Below the pieces are notes generated by a model that was given only the letters and a program-made list of their open reading frames with translations, was not told the origin of the DNA and did no database searches. DNA of 64,000 bases. Source: Brevibacillus fluminis. GTDB lineage: Bacteria > Bacillota > Bacilli > Brevibacillales > Brevibacillaceae. Below are positions 41,519-50,715 of the stretch, one piece after another. The stretch spans positions 1 to 64,000 of the forward strand of contig NZ_RHHQ01000020.1 of NCBI RefSeq assembly GCF_003710825.1, in the 5' to 3' direction. Made by a program: the position numbers and the translations under genes. How positions within the stretch are numbered: position 1 is the first letter of the stretch; each line of letters opens with the position of its first letter.

Positions 41519-41550
41519 TAAACCCTATCGCCATATGACGATAGGGTTGC
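41519..41550 (-). terminator. Hairpin terminator after dnaJ
   Basis: Perfect 10-bp stem AACCCTATCG / CGATAGGGTT with an 8-nt loop. The T-run after it on the minus strand is short (TTTAAG), so termination may be partial and allow readthrough to prmA. Confidence 0.6.
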
Positions 41551-41560
41551 AAAAGTAAAA

Positions 41561-42703
41561 TTATTCTCCACGGAATGCCCGTTTCATTCGCTCAAAAAAG
41601 CTCTCATCCGATGCGTGCGTTTCCACAACCGCACCTTCGTTCATCTCAAACAGTTCCATGACTAATTCTTTTTGACGATCCGTCAGTTTCTTCGGCGTCA
41701 CGATGCGCACTTTCACATGCTGGTCACCCCGGCCGCTTCCACGCAGGAACGGCACGCCTTTTCCACGGAGACGGAAAAACGTCTCGGTCTGCGTACCAGC
41801 TGGAACCTTCAATTTCACACGGCCATCGACCGTAGGCACTTCAATTTCTGCACCCAAAGCCGCTTGCCCAAAGGAGATCGGCACTTCGCAATATATGTCG
41901 TTGCCTTCACGTTCGAAGAAATCGTGGTTTTTGACGCGCAGCACCACATACAAATCGCCTGCTGGCCCGCCATTAAAGCCAGGTTCCCCTTCGCCGGTTA
42001 CGCGCAGCTGTGCTCCGTCATCCACACCGGCAGGAATGTTGAGATGGATTTTGCGGCGCACTTTAACGCGGCCAGCGCCGCGGCACGTTCCGCATTTTTC
42101 CTTGTACACTTTTCCTTTTCCTTCGCACGTTTGGCAAACGCGACGGTTGACGATTTTGCCGAATGGCGTATTCGCCTGCACTTCCTGCTGTCCGGAACCG
42201 TTACACGTTTTGCACGTTTCCACGTCAGCACCAGGCTTGCCGCCTGTACCGTGGCACGTGTCGCATTCCGCTTCCTTCGGAATTTCCACGTCCGCTTCCT
42301 TGCCGAACACGGCTTCCGTGAATTCGATGGACATGCTGTATTGCAAATCAGAACCTTTGCGCGGTGCATTCGGATTGCTGCGCCGTCCGCCGCCACCACC
42401 GCCGAAAAACATGTCGAAAATGTCGCCAAAACCACCCATTCCAGAGCTGTCAAAGCCACCGAATCCACCTTGGCCAAACCCTTGATTCGGGTCTTGGTGA
42501 CCAAATCGATCGTACTGAGAACGCTTCTGGGTATCCGACAGAACATCGTAGGCTTCTTTTACTTCTTTAAATTTCTCTTCTGCGTTCGCTTCTTTATTTA
42601 CATCGGGGTGGTACTGTCTCGCCAGCTTGCGGTACGCTTTTTTGACATCTTCCGCGTCCGCGTCTTTCGCCACTCCGAGCACTTCATAATAATCGCGTTT
42701 CAT
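41561..42703 (-). CDS. dnaJ: Chaperone protein DnaJ
   Basis: 380 aa, type I Hsp40. J domain with HPD (about 33-35), a Gly/Phe-rich linker (GQGGFGGFDSSGMGGFG), four zinc-binding repeats (CDTCHGTG, CKTCNGSG, CQTCEGKG, CGTCRGAG) and the C-terminal substrate-binding domains. It stimulates DnaK ATPase and delivers clients. The ATG at 42703 follows GGGAGTGA; the ORF extension of 11 codons is upstream of this ribosome binding site. A terminator-like hairpin lies between dnaK and dnaJ. Confidence 0.97.
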   Translation of the reverse strand: MKRDYYEVLGVAKDADAEDVKKAYRKLARQYHPDVNKEANAEEKFKEVKEAYDVLSDTQKRSQYDRFGHQDPNQGFGQGGFGGFDSSGMGGFGDIFDMFFGGGGGGRRSNPNAPRKGSDLQYSMSIEFTEAVFGKEADVEIPKEAECDTCHGTGGKPGADVETCKTCNGSGQQEVQANTPFGKIVNRRVCQTCEGKGKVYKEKCGTCRGAGRVKVRRKIHLNIPAGVDDGAQLRVTGEGEPGFNGGPAGDLYVVLRVKNHDFFEREGNDIYCEVPISFGQAALGAEIEVPTVDGRVKLKVPAGTQTETFFRLRGKGVPFLRGSGRGDQHVKVRIVTPKKLTDRQKELVMELFEMNEGAVVETHASDESFFERMKRAFRGE

Positions 42704-42830
42704 GCAACAAATCACTCCCGTGTCGAAAACAGTCAAATGTTATCATAGCACGCAATCATCAAAGCTTCAATGAACGCGTGTATGGTTATGGAGAAAACCC
42801 GGTCAAAGTGCCTGCTTCAGGATGCAGACA

Positions 42831-42874
42831 GGAAAAAAGTCAAAGCCAAGGTAGCTTGACTTTGACTTTTTTCC
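42831..42874 (-). terminator. Terminator-like hairpin between dnaK and dnaJ
   Basis: AAAAAAGTCAAAG / CTTTGACTTTTTT perfect 13-bp inverted repeat (42833-42872), with a T-run on the minus strand. It comes directly after the dnaK stop codon. Confidence 0.85.
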
Positions 42875-42886
42875 ATATGTCTAACC

Positions 42887-44725
42887 TTATTTTTTATCGT
42901 CTACAACTTCGTAGTCCGCATCGACCACATTGTCTTTTTTGCTGTCGGATGCGTCAGCGCCGCCTTGCGCGTTTTGCGCTTGCTGCTGTGCTTGAGCCGC
43001 TTGCTCATACAGCTTCACAGACAGCTGCTGCACGATTTCGGACAGTTCGTCTTTCGCTGCTTTGATCTCGTCAAAGTTGCCACCAGCCAGTGCTGTTTTC
43101 ACTTTTTCCTTGGCTGCATTCGCTTTGTCGATCTCCGCTTGATCCACTTTGCCTTCCAGATCTTTCATGGTTTTTTCAGTCGTGAACACCAGTTGATCTG
43201 CTTCGTTGCGCACTTCCACTTCTTCTTTGCGCTTTTTGTCCGCTTCCGCGTTGAGTTCTGCGTCTTTTACCATGCGCTCGATATCGGCATCGTTTAAGCC
43301 GGAGTTGGAAGTGATCGTGATGCGTTGCTCACGTCCGGTTCCCAGATCTTTCGCACGCACGTTTACGATACCGTTCGCATCGATGTCGAAAGCAACTTCG
43401 ATTTGCGGAATGCCGCGCGGTGCTGGCGGGAGTTCGTTGAGGGTGAAGCGGCCCAATGTTTTGTTGTCCGCTGCCATTTGGCGCTCCCCTTGCAGCACGT
43501 GGATCTCAACGGATGGCTGGTTGTCAGCCGCAGTAGAGAACACTTGCGATTTGCTTGTTGGGATCGTGGTGTTGCGGTCGATCAGCTTGGTAAATACGCC
43601 GCCCAATGTTTCGATACCCAAGGAAAGCGGTGTTACGTCGAGCAGTACCACGTCTTTTACATCACCGGTCAAAACGCCCGCTTGAACAGCAGCACCAAGT
43701 GCAACTACTTCATCTGGGTTAACGCCTTTGTGCGGTTCTTTGCCTGTCAGCTTTTTGATCGCTTCTTGTACAGCCGGGATACGAGTGGAACCACCGACCA
43801 GAATGACGCGATGCAGTTCGCTTGGGGAGATGCCAGCGTCTTGCAGCGCTTGGCGAGTTGGGCCCAATGTGCGCTCAACCAGATGAGCAGACAGCTCTTC
43901 GAATTTGGCACGAGTCATGTTCAGCTCCAAGTGCTTTGGACCGGTTGCATCTGCCGTGATGAATGGCAGGGAAATGGTTGTAGTCAACACGCCGGACAAG
44001 TCTTTTTTCGCTTTTTCCGCTGCGTCTTTCAAACGTTGCATCGCCATGCGGTCTTTAGAAAGGTCAATGCCGTTGTCTTTTTTGAACTCGGCTACCAAAT
44101 AATCGATAACCACTTGGTCAAAGTCATCGCCGCCCAGCTTGTTGTCGCCGGAAGTCGCTTTTACTTCGAAGAAGCCTTCGGAAAGTTCGAGGATGGATAC
44201 GTCGAACGTACCGCCGCCCAAGTCATAAACAAGTACAGTTTGGTCTTCTGTTTTCTCCATACCGTAAGCGAGTGCAGCTGCTGTCGGCTCGTTGACGATA
44301 CGCAGAACTTCCAGACCCGCGATTTTACCTGCGTCTTTTGTTGCTTGACGCTGGCTGTCATTGAAATAAGCAGGAACGGTGATAACCGCTTGGGTCACCG
44401 GTTGGCCCAAATACGCTTCTGCGTCAGCTTTGAGTTTTTGCAAAATCATTGCGGATACTTCTTGCGGTGTGTATTCTTTGCCTTCCAGCGTTTCTTTATG
44501 GTTTGTCCCCATCCAGCGCTTGATGGAGATAACAGTGTTGTCAGGGTTGGTGATTGCTTGACGCTTCGCCGCTTCACCGACGATGCGCTCGCCATTTTTG
44601 AATGCCACAACAGATGGTGTAGTGCGATTGCCTTCCGGATTGGCAATAACGACTGGCTCTCCGCCTTCCATTACCGCAACACAAGAGTTAGTTGTACCTA
44701 AGTCAATACCGATTACGCGACTCAT
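42887..44725 (-). CDS. dnaK: Chaperone protein DnaK (Hsp70)
   Basis: 612 aa, the Gram-positive length. An actin-fold ATPase domain (IGIDLGTTNSCVAV; VYDLGGGTFDVSILEL; VILVGGSTRIP), a linker VVLLDVTPLS, a substrate-binding beta domain and a helical lid with a Gln/Ala-rich tail ending VDADYEVVDDKK. The AKKDLS and lid regions lack the Gram-negative insertion. AAGGAGG lies 9 nt upstream of the ATG. It is 54 bp downstream of grpE in the hrcA-grpE-dnaK-dnaJ cluster under HrcA control. Confidence 0.99.
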   Translation of the reverse strand: MSRVIGIDLGTTNSCVAVMEGGEPVVIANPEGNRTTPSVVAFKNGERIVGEAAKRQAITNPDNTVISIKRWMGTNHKETLEGKEYTPQEVSAMILQKLKADAEAYLGQPVTQAVITVPAYFNDSQRQATKDAGKIAGLEVLRIVNEPTAAALAYGMEKTEDQTVLVYDLGGGTFDVSILELSEGFFEVKATSGDNKLGGDDFDQVVIDYLVAEFKKDNGIDLSKDRMAMQRLKDAAEKAKKDLSGVLTTTISLPFITADATGPKHLELNMTRAKFEELSAHLVERTLGPTRQALQDAGISPSELHRVILVGGSTRIPAVQEAIKKLTGKEPHKGVNPDEVVALGAAVQAGVLTGDVKDVVLLDVTPLSLGIETLGGVFTKLIDRNTTIPTSKSQVFSTAADNQPSVEIHVLQGERQMAADNKTLGRFTLNELPPAPRGIPQIEVAFDIDANGIVNVRAKDLGTGREQRITITSNSGLNDADIERMVKDAELNAEADKKRKEEVEVRNEADQLVFTTEKTMKDLEGKVDQAEIDKANAAKEKVKTALAGGNFDEIKAAKDELSEIVQQLSVKLYEQAAQAQQQAQNAQGGADASDSKKDNVVDADYEVVDDKK

Positions 44726-44779
44726 GAAAAAAAACCTCCTTGAATGATCACAGAAAAGTGTAGTTAATTGTTGTTGTTC

Positions 44780-45328
44780 TTATCCGTTTACTTTTACCAT
44801 CGCCGGGCGCACGGTCCGGTCTTTGAATTGGTAGCCTTTTTGCAGTTCTTCCACAACGGTTCCCGGCTCATACGCCGAGTCTTCCACCTGCATGACCGCC
44901 TGATGAATATGAGGGTCAAACGGCTTCCCTACCGATTCAATCGCTTGCAGGCCTTCTTTCTCAAACACTTGCACCATTTGACGGTACACCATATTGATGC
45001 CTTGCAGCAAAGAGTCGACCGTCAGGTTTTCCTTATCGACGGACATAGCGCGTTCGAAATTGTCGATCGCAGGAAGCAGTGCTTCCACTACCGGCAAAGC
45101 TGCATACTTCTGCATATCCTCCTGCTCTTTGCGGAAACGGCGGCGCATGTTTTCCATATCGGCCATGGCCCGCAGCAGACGGTCGTTGGTTTCCTCCGCC
45201 TCTTTTTTCCAGCGCTCCGCTTCCTCTCCCAAATTTACAGCATCTGCAGGCTGTTCAACCTGCTCCTGTGCGTCTTCGGGAAATTCCGCTTGGTTTTGCT
45301 GGTCCACAGCTGTTTTTTCGTCGCTCAC
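44780..45328 (-). CDS. grpE: Nucleotide exchange factor GrpE
   Basis: 182 aa. An acidic disordered N-terminus, a long coiled coil (EAERWKKEAEETNDRLLRAM), then the GrpE signature region (RFRKEQEDMQKYA, IDNFERAMSV) and the C-terminal beta domain (GKPFDPHIHQAVMQVED). It releases ADP from DnaK. GGAGGGTATCAAGGTG precedes the ATG. It is the second gene of the CIRCE-controlled heat-shock operon. Confidence 0.98.
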   Translation of the reverse strand: MSDEKTAVDQQNQAEFPEDAQEQVEQPADAVNLGEEAERWKKEAEETNDRLLRAMADMENMRRRFRKEQEDMQKYAALPVVEALLPAIDNFERAMSVDKENLTVDSLLQGINMVYRQMVQVFEKEGLQAIESVGKPFDPHIHQAVMQVEDSAYEPGTVVEELQKGYQFKDRTVRPAMVKVNG

Positions 45329-45489
45329 CTTGATACCCTCCTGGTTCGAAAACCGGACTGCCCTGCGGTTGTTGGCAGAGCTATCGGTTTTCTTATACTG
45401 GACAAGAAAGTTGACGGATTCCTGTCTGTACGAAATAAGTCTTCTAGGTACTGGCTCTTGCGAAGGAAGAACCGGTCTTGCTTATGTGC

Positions 45490-46521
45490 TTACTTGGAAT
45501 CGAACTGTTTGGCGAGCAAGCGCGACAGTCCGTGCCCGATGTAGTTCAATGCGGAAATCACCTTGTTGTAATCCATGCGGGTCGGCCCAAGAATACCTAC
45601 TTTCCCTACCGGCTTGCCGTCGAGATAATAGGATGTTGTGATTATCGAGCAATCTTTCACGGCATTCACTTGGTTCTCCTGTCCAATGCGAATCTGCATG
45701 CCGTCCTGGGGCATGCCAAACAAGTTAACTAGCTGGTCGCTCTGCTCAAGAAGCTCCAATATATCCTTTACCTTTTCTACGTCGCGAAACTCCGGTTGGT
45801 TCATAATTTTGGTTGTGCCGTGCAGGATAAAACGATCGGAGACATCCTCCTCGAATGTTCCCTCGATCATGTGCAGCATCTGTTCGTAGTGCTCCATATG
45901 ACGCTTCATCTCGTCGGCAATCTCCTGGTACAACCGTTGTCGCAGCTGCCATACCGGCACATCCTGCAAGCGGTGGTTCAATAAATTAACCAGCTTCTCC
46001 ACTTCCGAGGCGGGTACGCCCGCAGGGATATCGATCAGCTTGTTTTCCACCCGACCTGTGTGCGTCACCACAATCGCTACCGCTTGTTGTTCCGAGAGCG
46101 GCACGATCTGGATATGTTTCAACCGGTGCTCAAACATCTCCGGTCCCAAGACAATCGAGGTGTAGTTGGTCATTTGCGACAGCATTGCCGCTGTGTAATC
46201 AAAAACTTGCTCGTACTGCATGATGCGCTCAGCGAATACCTGCTTAAAGTTTCCCATTTCCTCTTCATTAAAACCTTGTGGTTGAAGGAGATGGTCCACA
46301 TAAAAACGGTAGCCTAGCGTAGAAGGAATGCGTCCCGCCGATGTATGCGGCTGTTCAAGATAGCCCAGCTCTTCGAGGTCGGCCATCTCGTTGCGAATCG
46401 TAGCGGAACTAAATCCAACATCATCGCGCTTCGATATGGTTCGGGAGCCGACAGGTTCTGCGGAACGAATGTAATTGTCGATAATCGCACTCAAAATCAA
46501 ACGTTGTCGTTCTGATAACAT
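45490..46521 (-). CDS. hrcA: Heat-inducible transcription repressor HrcA
   Basis: 343 aa. An N-terminal winged-helix domain (ERQRLILSAIIDNYIRSAEP; FSSATIRNEMADLEELGYLE; HTSAGRIPS) is followed by the dimerisation and GroEL-sensing domains. It binds CIRCE to repress class I heat-shock genes. The ATG at 46521 lies 8 nt after GGGAGG. A perfect CIRCE sits 42 bp upstream, so the operon is autoregulated. Confidence 0.98.
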   Translation of the reverse strand: MLSERQRLILSAIIDNYIRSAEPVGSRTISKRDDVGFSSATIRNEMADLEELGYLEQPHTSAGRIPSTLGYRFYVDHLLQPQGFNEEEMGNFKQVFAERIMQYEQVFDYTAAMLSQMTNYTSIVLGPEMFEHRLKHIQIVPLSEQQAVAIVVTHTGRVENKLIDIPAGVPASEVEKLVNLLNHRLQDVPVWQLRQRLYQEIADEMKRHMEHYEQMLHMIEGTFEEDVSDRFILHGTTKIMNQPEFRDVEKVKDILELLEQSDQLVNLFGMPQDGMQIRIGQENQVNAVKDCSIITTSYYLDGKPVGKVGILGPTRMDYNKVISALNYIGHGLSRLLAKQFDSK

Positions 46522-46562
46522 AACGGTCGCCTCCCTTTGGCAAACGATGCAAGATCGTTTTG

Positions 46563-46589
46563 TTAGCACTCAGCGCGATTGAGTGCTAA
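46563..46589. promoter_or_regulatory. CIRCE operator of the hrcA-grpE-dnaK-dnaJ operon
   Basis: TTAGCACTC-N9-GAGTGCTAA, an exact match to the 9-9-9 consensus. A TTGACA element (46623-46628 on the minus strand) lies upstream, but the matching -10 is not unambiguous (TACTAT/TATATT directly before CIRCE). Confidence 0.97.
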
Positions 46590-46687
46590 ATATAGTATTA
46601 ACTTATCAAGTGAACGATCATTTGTCAACGCCTCTTGGACGCTTCCTTGGGAAACTTTGTGGGCAAAAACGACGTAATGGGCCGTTT

Positions 46688-47839
46688 CTACTTGTCTATA
46701 CCAAGGAATTTGGCAAAAACCTCGTTGCCAAGCGGAAGTGCCTGCTGAGTCAACCGTAAATAGCCTTCGCTTTCCTCCAGCATCCCTTTGGCCTTCTCAG
46801 CCTCGATCACCGCACCGAATTTTTGCGTCATTGACTCGCCGAATCTACGCTCGAATTGTGCGATGTCGACTCCTCTACGAAGGCGCAGCCCCAAAATCAT
46901 CTGCTCCTCCATCTGTTCCACGCGCGTAACCGCAAAGTGCTCCACGCGTGGCAACCCGTCTTTGGCCATCTGCATGTACATGGCAAGCGGTCCTGCATTC
47001 ACATGACGCTGCCCGTTCACATATCCATGTGCGCCAGCTCCCAAACCGTAGTAGGCTTCATTGCGCCAATACGTCTGGTTGTGCCGGCTTTCAAAGCCCG
47101 GCTTGGCAAAATTGCTAATTTCATACATCCGATAGCCTTGCGTCTCCATCCGTTCGATCAAAAGCAGATACATGGCAAGCTCGGTCTCTTCTGTCGGCAA
47201 TGGCAGCTGGTCCTTTTGATAGAGAGTATGGAACAGCGTGTTCTCCTCGACTTTCAAGCTGTAAGCGGAAAAATGCGTGGTCGGCAGCTCGAACGCCCGA
47301 TCAAGTGAATCCGCGAACTTGTCCATCGTTTGGTCCGGCAAGCCGAACATTAAGTCGATGGAGAGATTTTCGAACCCTTCGAGGCGTGCATTCTCAATGC
47401 TTTTGCCGATCGCAGCCGAATCGTGGATGCGTCCGATCCGCTTCAATAGCTCATCATCGAACGATTGCGCCCCAAACGAAAGTCGGTTTACGCCGAAGCT
47501 GCGCATCACCTTGAGCTTTTCGCGGTCTGTCGTGCCCGGATTGGCTTCCATGGTAAATTCAAGATCGCTCTCGAGATATTGCCCCAGATTCTCTTGTACG
47601 GATTGGAGGAAAAAGCGCATCTGCTCGGCATCGAGAAACGTCGGTGTCCCACCGCCAACAAAGATCGTCTTGATTCGCTCCGGCGGTGTTTGGGCAAATG
47701 TCAGCTGCATTTCTTTTTTCAGCGCCTCCAAATAGTCCCAGACGAGCTGCGGGTTATTGGTGACAAACGAGTTGAAATCGCAATAAAAGCATTTATTTGT
47801 ACAAAATGGAATGTGAATGTAAACCGATTGCGGGGTCAC
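46688..47839 (-). CDS. hemW: Radical SAM heme chaperone HemW
   Basis: 383 aa. The radical-SAM cluster motif CTNKCFYC (13-20) is near the N-terminus (YIHIPFC). The HNQTYW motif (HNxxYW, heme-binding in HemW) is present, which separates HemW from true HemN coproporphyrinogen dehydrogenase. It transfers heme to target proteins in the family; older annotation calls it oxygen-independent coproporphyrinogen oxidase. The start is GTG at 47839 with GGAGGGG 6 nt upstream. The lepA-hemW-hrcA order is as in B. subtilis. Confidence 0.94.
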   Translation of the reverse strand: MTPQSVYIHIPFCTNKCFYCDFNSFVTNNPQLVWDYLEALKKEMQLTFAQTPPERIKTIFVGGGTPTFLDAEQMRFFLQSVQENLGQYLESDLEFTMEANPGTTDREKLKVMRSFGVNRLSFGAQSFDDELLKRIGRIHDSAAIGKSIENARLEGFENLSIDLMFGLPDQTMDKFADSLDRAFELPTTHFSAYSLKVEENTLFHTLYQKDQLPLPTEETELAMYLLLIERMETQGYRMYEISNFAKPGFESRHNQTYWRNEAYYGLGAGAHGYVNGQRHVNAGPLAMYMQMAKDGLPRVEHFAVTRVEQMEEQMILGLRLRRGVDIAQFERRFGESMTQKFGAVIEAEKAKGMLEESEGYLRLTQQALPLGNEVFAKFLGIDK

Positions 47840-47892
47840 TGCTGCTCCCCTCCTGTCTGTTGATGATCATTCGTTCATGGGTAAAGGGCCTG

Positions 47893-47933
47893 CGATAAAA
47901 AGAGGACCTGACGCATAGCTTTCGTCAGGTCTG
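47893..47933 (-). terminator. Intrinsic terminator of lepA
   Basis: GACCTGACG / CGTCAGGTC perfect stem (47905-47931), followed by CTCTTTTTATC on the minus strand, between lepA and hemW. Confidence 0.88.
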
Positions 47934-47942
47934 TGCAACTCC

Positions 47943-49760
47943 CTATTTTTTCTCATCCATGCGGAGCACGGCCATAAACGCCTCTTGTGGTACTTCGACG
48001 GAACCAACGGCTTTCATCCGCTTTTTCCCTTCCTTCTGCTTCTCAAGCAGCTTCCGCTTTCGGCTAATGTCACCGCCGTAGCATTTCGCGAGTACGTTTT
48101 TGCGCATCGCACTGATGGTTTCGCGGGCAACGATCTTTTGCCCGATCGCTGCTTGGATCGGCACTTCGAATTGCTGGCGCGGAATCAGTTCCTTCAGCTT
48201 TTCGCAAATCACTTTACCGCGCGGATACGCCGTGTCTTTGTGGACGATGAAGGACAGGGCGTCCACCTCTTCGCCATTGAGCAAAATGTCCATTTTGACC
48301 AGCTTGGATGGTTTGTAGCCAGCCAGCTCGTAGTCAAAGGATGCATAGCCTTTTGTGCCCGATTTCAACAGATCGAAGAAATCGTAGACGATCTCGGACA
48401 ACGGCATGTCGTATTTCAGCTGCACACGGTTTTCGCCGAGGTATTGCATGTCGAGGAAATCGCCACGTTTGCCTTGGCAAAGCTGCATTACGTCGCCGAC
48501 GTATTCTTTCGGTACCATGACGGTCGCTGTCACGTAAGGCTCTTCGATCTTTTCGATCTTTTGCACGTCGGGCATTTTGGACGGGTTGTCGATTTCGTAC
48601 GTATCCCCGTTCGTCTGCGTGACGCGGTAGATTACGCTCGGTGCCGTCGTGATCAGGTCAATGTTGAACTCGCGCTCGATGCGCTCCTGGATGATCTCCA
48701 TGTGCAGCAGTCCGAGGAATCCGCAACGGAAGCCGAAGCCAAGGGCTTGCGACGTTTCCGGCTCGAATTGCAGCGATGCGTCGTTGAGCTGCAATTTTTC
48801 CAAGGCGTCGCGCAGGTCATTGTAATCGCTTGTGTCGATCGGATAAAGACCGCAGAATACCATCGAGTTGATTTTGCGGTAGCCTGGCAACGGTTCTACC
48901 GCCGGACGGGCCGCATCTGTGATCGTATCACCCACGCTCGTATCGCCTACCGTTTTGATCGAAGCGGCAACATAGCCTACATCCCCGACGGTCAGCTCTT
49001 CCACCTGCGTTTGGCGCGGTGTCGATGTTCCCACCTCGGTAACCTCGAACGCCTTGCCTGTTGCCATCATTTTGATCCTCATGCCCTTTTTCAACGTACC
49101 GTTTACGATACGCACCGATGCGATAACGCCGCGATACGGATCGAAGTACGAGTCAAAAATCAAGGCTTGCAGCGGTGCGTCCGGGTCGCCTGTTGGCGCT
49201 GGCACTTTTTTCACGACGGCTTCCAGCACGTCCTTGATGCCAATACCCGCTTTTGCGGATGTCAAGCACGCTTCGCTCGCATCCAAGCCGATTACATCTT
49301 CCACTTCCTGTTTCACGCGCTCAGGCTCCGCGCTTGGCAAGTCGATTTTATTGATAATCGGAATGATCTCCAGATTGTTGTCAAGGGCGAGGTAAACGTT
49401 TGCCAACGTCTGTGCTTCAATCCCTTGGGCCGCATCCACGACGAGTAGTGCCCCTTCACAGGCAGCCAGGCTGCGCGATACTTCATAGGTGAAGTCGACG
49501 TGTCCCGGTGTGTCAATCAGGTGTAGGATGTATTCCTCACCGTCATCCGCCTTGTAATTGAGACGTACTGCATTCAACTTGATCGTAATGCCGCGCTCTT
49601 TTTCCAGTTCCATCGTATCGAGGAATTGCGCTTCCATTTCGCGAGCGGTTAATGCGCCTGTCAATTCGAGTATCCGGTCGGCAAGCGTTGATTTACCGTG
49701 GTCAATATGTGCGATGATAGAGAAATTGCGAATTTTTTTCTGTCTTTCCAGGCGATCCAT
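47943..49760 (-). CDS. lepA: Elongation factor 4 (LepA)
   Basis: 605 aa. A translational GTPase that binds the ribosome and affects elongation and 30S biogenesis. G1 AHIDHGKST, G3 DTPGH and G4 NKIDLPSA are intact. The LepA-specific C-terminal domain (RKRKLLEKQKEGKKRMKAVG) is complete. The ATG at 49760 follows GGAGGGAACGG; the upstream ORF extension has no family match. It has its own promoter (49838-49866) and terminator. Confidence 0.98.
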   Translation of the reverse strand: MDRLERQKKIRNFSIIAHIDHGKSTLADRILELTGALTAREMEAQFLDTMELEKERGITIKLNAVRLNYKADDGEEYILHLIDTPGHVDFTYEVSRSLAACEGALLVVDAAQGIEAQTLANVYLALDNNLEIIPIINKIDLPSAEPERVKQEVEDVIGLDASEACLTSAKAGIGIKDVLEAVVKKVPAPTGDPDAPLQALIFDSYFDPYRGVIASVRIVNGTLKKGMRIKMMATGKAFEVTEVGTSTPRQTQVEELTVGDVGYVAASIKTVGDTSVGDTITDAARPAVEPLPGYRKINSMVFCGLYPIDTSDYNDLRDALEKLQLNDASLQFEPETSQALGFGFRCGFLGLLHMEIIQERIEREFNIDLITTAPSVIYRVTQTNGDTYEIDNPSKMPDVQKIEKIEEPYVTATVMVPKEYVGDVMQLCQGKRGDFLDMQYLGENRVQLKYDMPLSEIVYDFFDLLKSGTKGYASFDYELAGYKPSKLVKMDILLNGEEVDALSFIVHKDTAYPRGKVICEKLKELIPRQQFEVPIQAAIGQKIVARETISAMRKNVLAKCYGGDISRKRKLLEKQKEGKKRMKAVGSVEVPQEAFMAVLRMDEKK

Positions 49761-49837
49761 TAATTCCGTTCCCTCCTGCGTTTCACGTCCTTGCCTTGCC
49801 ACTGGACAAGGCATCGGTGAAAAAAACACTAAGATTT

Positions 49838-49866
49838 ATTATAACAAAGCCGTTTTTGTGTAGCAA
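49838..49866 (-). promoter_or_regulatory. Sigma-A promoter of lepA
   Basis: TTGCTA (49866-49861), a 17-nt spacer and TATAAT (49843-49838) on the minus strand, 78 nt before the lepA start codon. Confidence 0.75.
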
Positions 49867-49955
49867 TAAAGATTATCTTGCGGCATTACAACGTTTTTCA
49901 CCCTCCGGCTGGTAATTTCATGGTATTGTAGATGGGATATGAAAGGAGAGTTACG

Positions 49956-50624
49956 ATGTTTCAAATTGACCGATTGATTTATGCAACTGCTAAACCGGAC
50001 TGGCTCCATCAATTTTTGACCGAAAAGCGTGGCCTGACGCTTGCCGCCACAGGCCAATCCTTTCCCGGCATATCTACGCGCACCTATCCGTTCCCTGGTG
50101 GCGGATTTCTTGAAGTTGCTTATGTTACGGACGAAAGCAAGCTCGATTCCTCGGAAGGTGGACATGAGCTTCGCGACTTTTTAGCAGAAAACGGCGACGG
50201 TTATACTTCACTCGTCCTCGAAACCGACGACTTGGAACATGTGATCCGCGTCTTGCAGGAGGAGCAATATCCGGTTTCGGACAGCGGGGTACACGAGGTC
50301 ACCGATCCGACCGGCCAAACTGTCAGCTTTCGCATGGTCGGTTCCTATCCACATTTGCCTTGGTTCATCCAGTATGATAAGCCGCGTCCGTCTGCGTCCG
50401 GCTTCCCCCAAGCGGCGATCCTGCGCACCACGACGCTTACTGCAGATTCCAGCCTGCTGGAGAAAATCTTGAAAATCAGCTGCACCCAACTGAACTTCAC
50501 CGACATGCATGCCGCGCTTTTCCCGCTTGCGAATGCGACGCTACGCCTGGAATCAGCCGATTCTTACTCATTCGCTTACTTTGATCCGACCGGAATCCTG
50601 CTTGAGGGAAACAACGCCGAATGA
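49956..50624 (+). CDS. VOC (glyoxalase-like) family protein
   Basis: 222 aa. The N-terminal FQIDRLIYATAKPDWLHQFL, a GISTRTYPFPGGGFLEVAYV strand pair and the later VTDPTGQTVSFRMVG fit the glyoxalase-like fold (Glyoxalase_3-type) of metal-dependent VOC enzymes. The second half repeats the pattern more weakly and ends with FAYFDPTGILLEGN. AAAGGAG lies 7 nt before the ATG at 49956. It lies divergent to lepA at the left border of the segment that interrupts Bacillus synteny. Substrate unknown. Confidence 0.8.
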   Translation: MFQIDRLIYATAKPDWLHQFLTEKRGLTLAATGQSFPGISTRTYPFPGGGFLEVAYVTDESKLDSSEGGHELRDFLAENGDGYTSLVLETDDLEHVIRVLQEEQYPVSDSGVHEVTDPTGQTVSFRMVGSYPHLPWFIQYDKPRPSASGFPQAAILRTTTLTADSSLLEKILKISCTQLNFTDMHAALFPLANATLRLESADSYSFAYFDPTGILLEGNNAE

Positions 50625-50653
50625 TCGCCATCCATTGCTGATCGAAGCGCTTT

Positions 50654-50682
50654 TTGCATGAAACGCGTTTCTTGGATAAGAT
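50654..50682 (+). promoter_or_regulatory. Probable promoter of the TrkH/KtrB gene with an internal palindrome
   Basis: TTGCAT (50654-50659), a 17-nt spacer and TAAGAT (50677-50682). The spacer contains the perfect 12-bp palindrome GAAACGCGTTTC (50660-50671), a candidate operator placed between -35 and -10. Confidence 0.5.
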
Positions 50683-50715
50683 AGGAGAAAAAATGACTTC
50701 AGGAGGACGTGTGTT

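Noticed and set aside
43325..44701. 458-codon open frame on the plus strand, antisense to dnaK
   Set aside because: Shadow of DnaK.
46590..46628. A precise promoter call for hrcA
   Set aside because: TTGACA is present but no good -10 lies 16-18 nt downstream; only the CIRCE element is certain.
47985..49448. Long open frame on the plus strand, antisense to lepA
   Set aside because: Shadow of the highly conserved LepA gene; no family resemblance.
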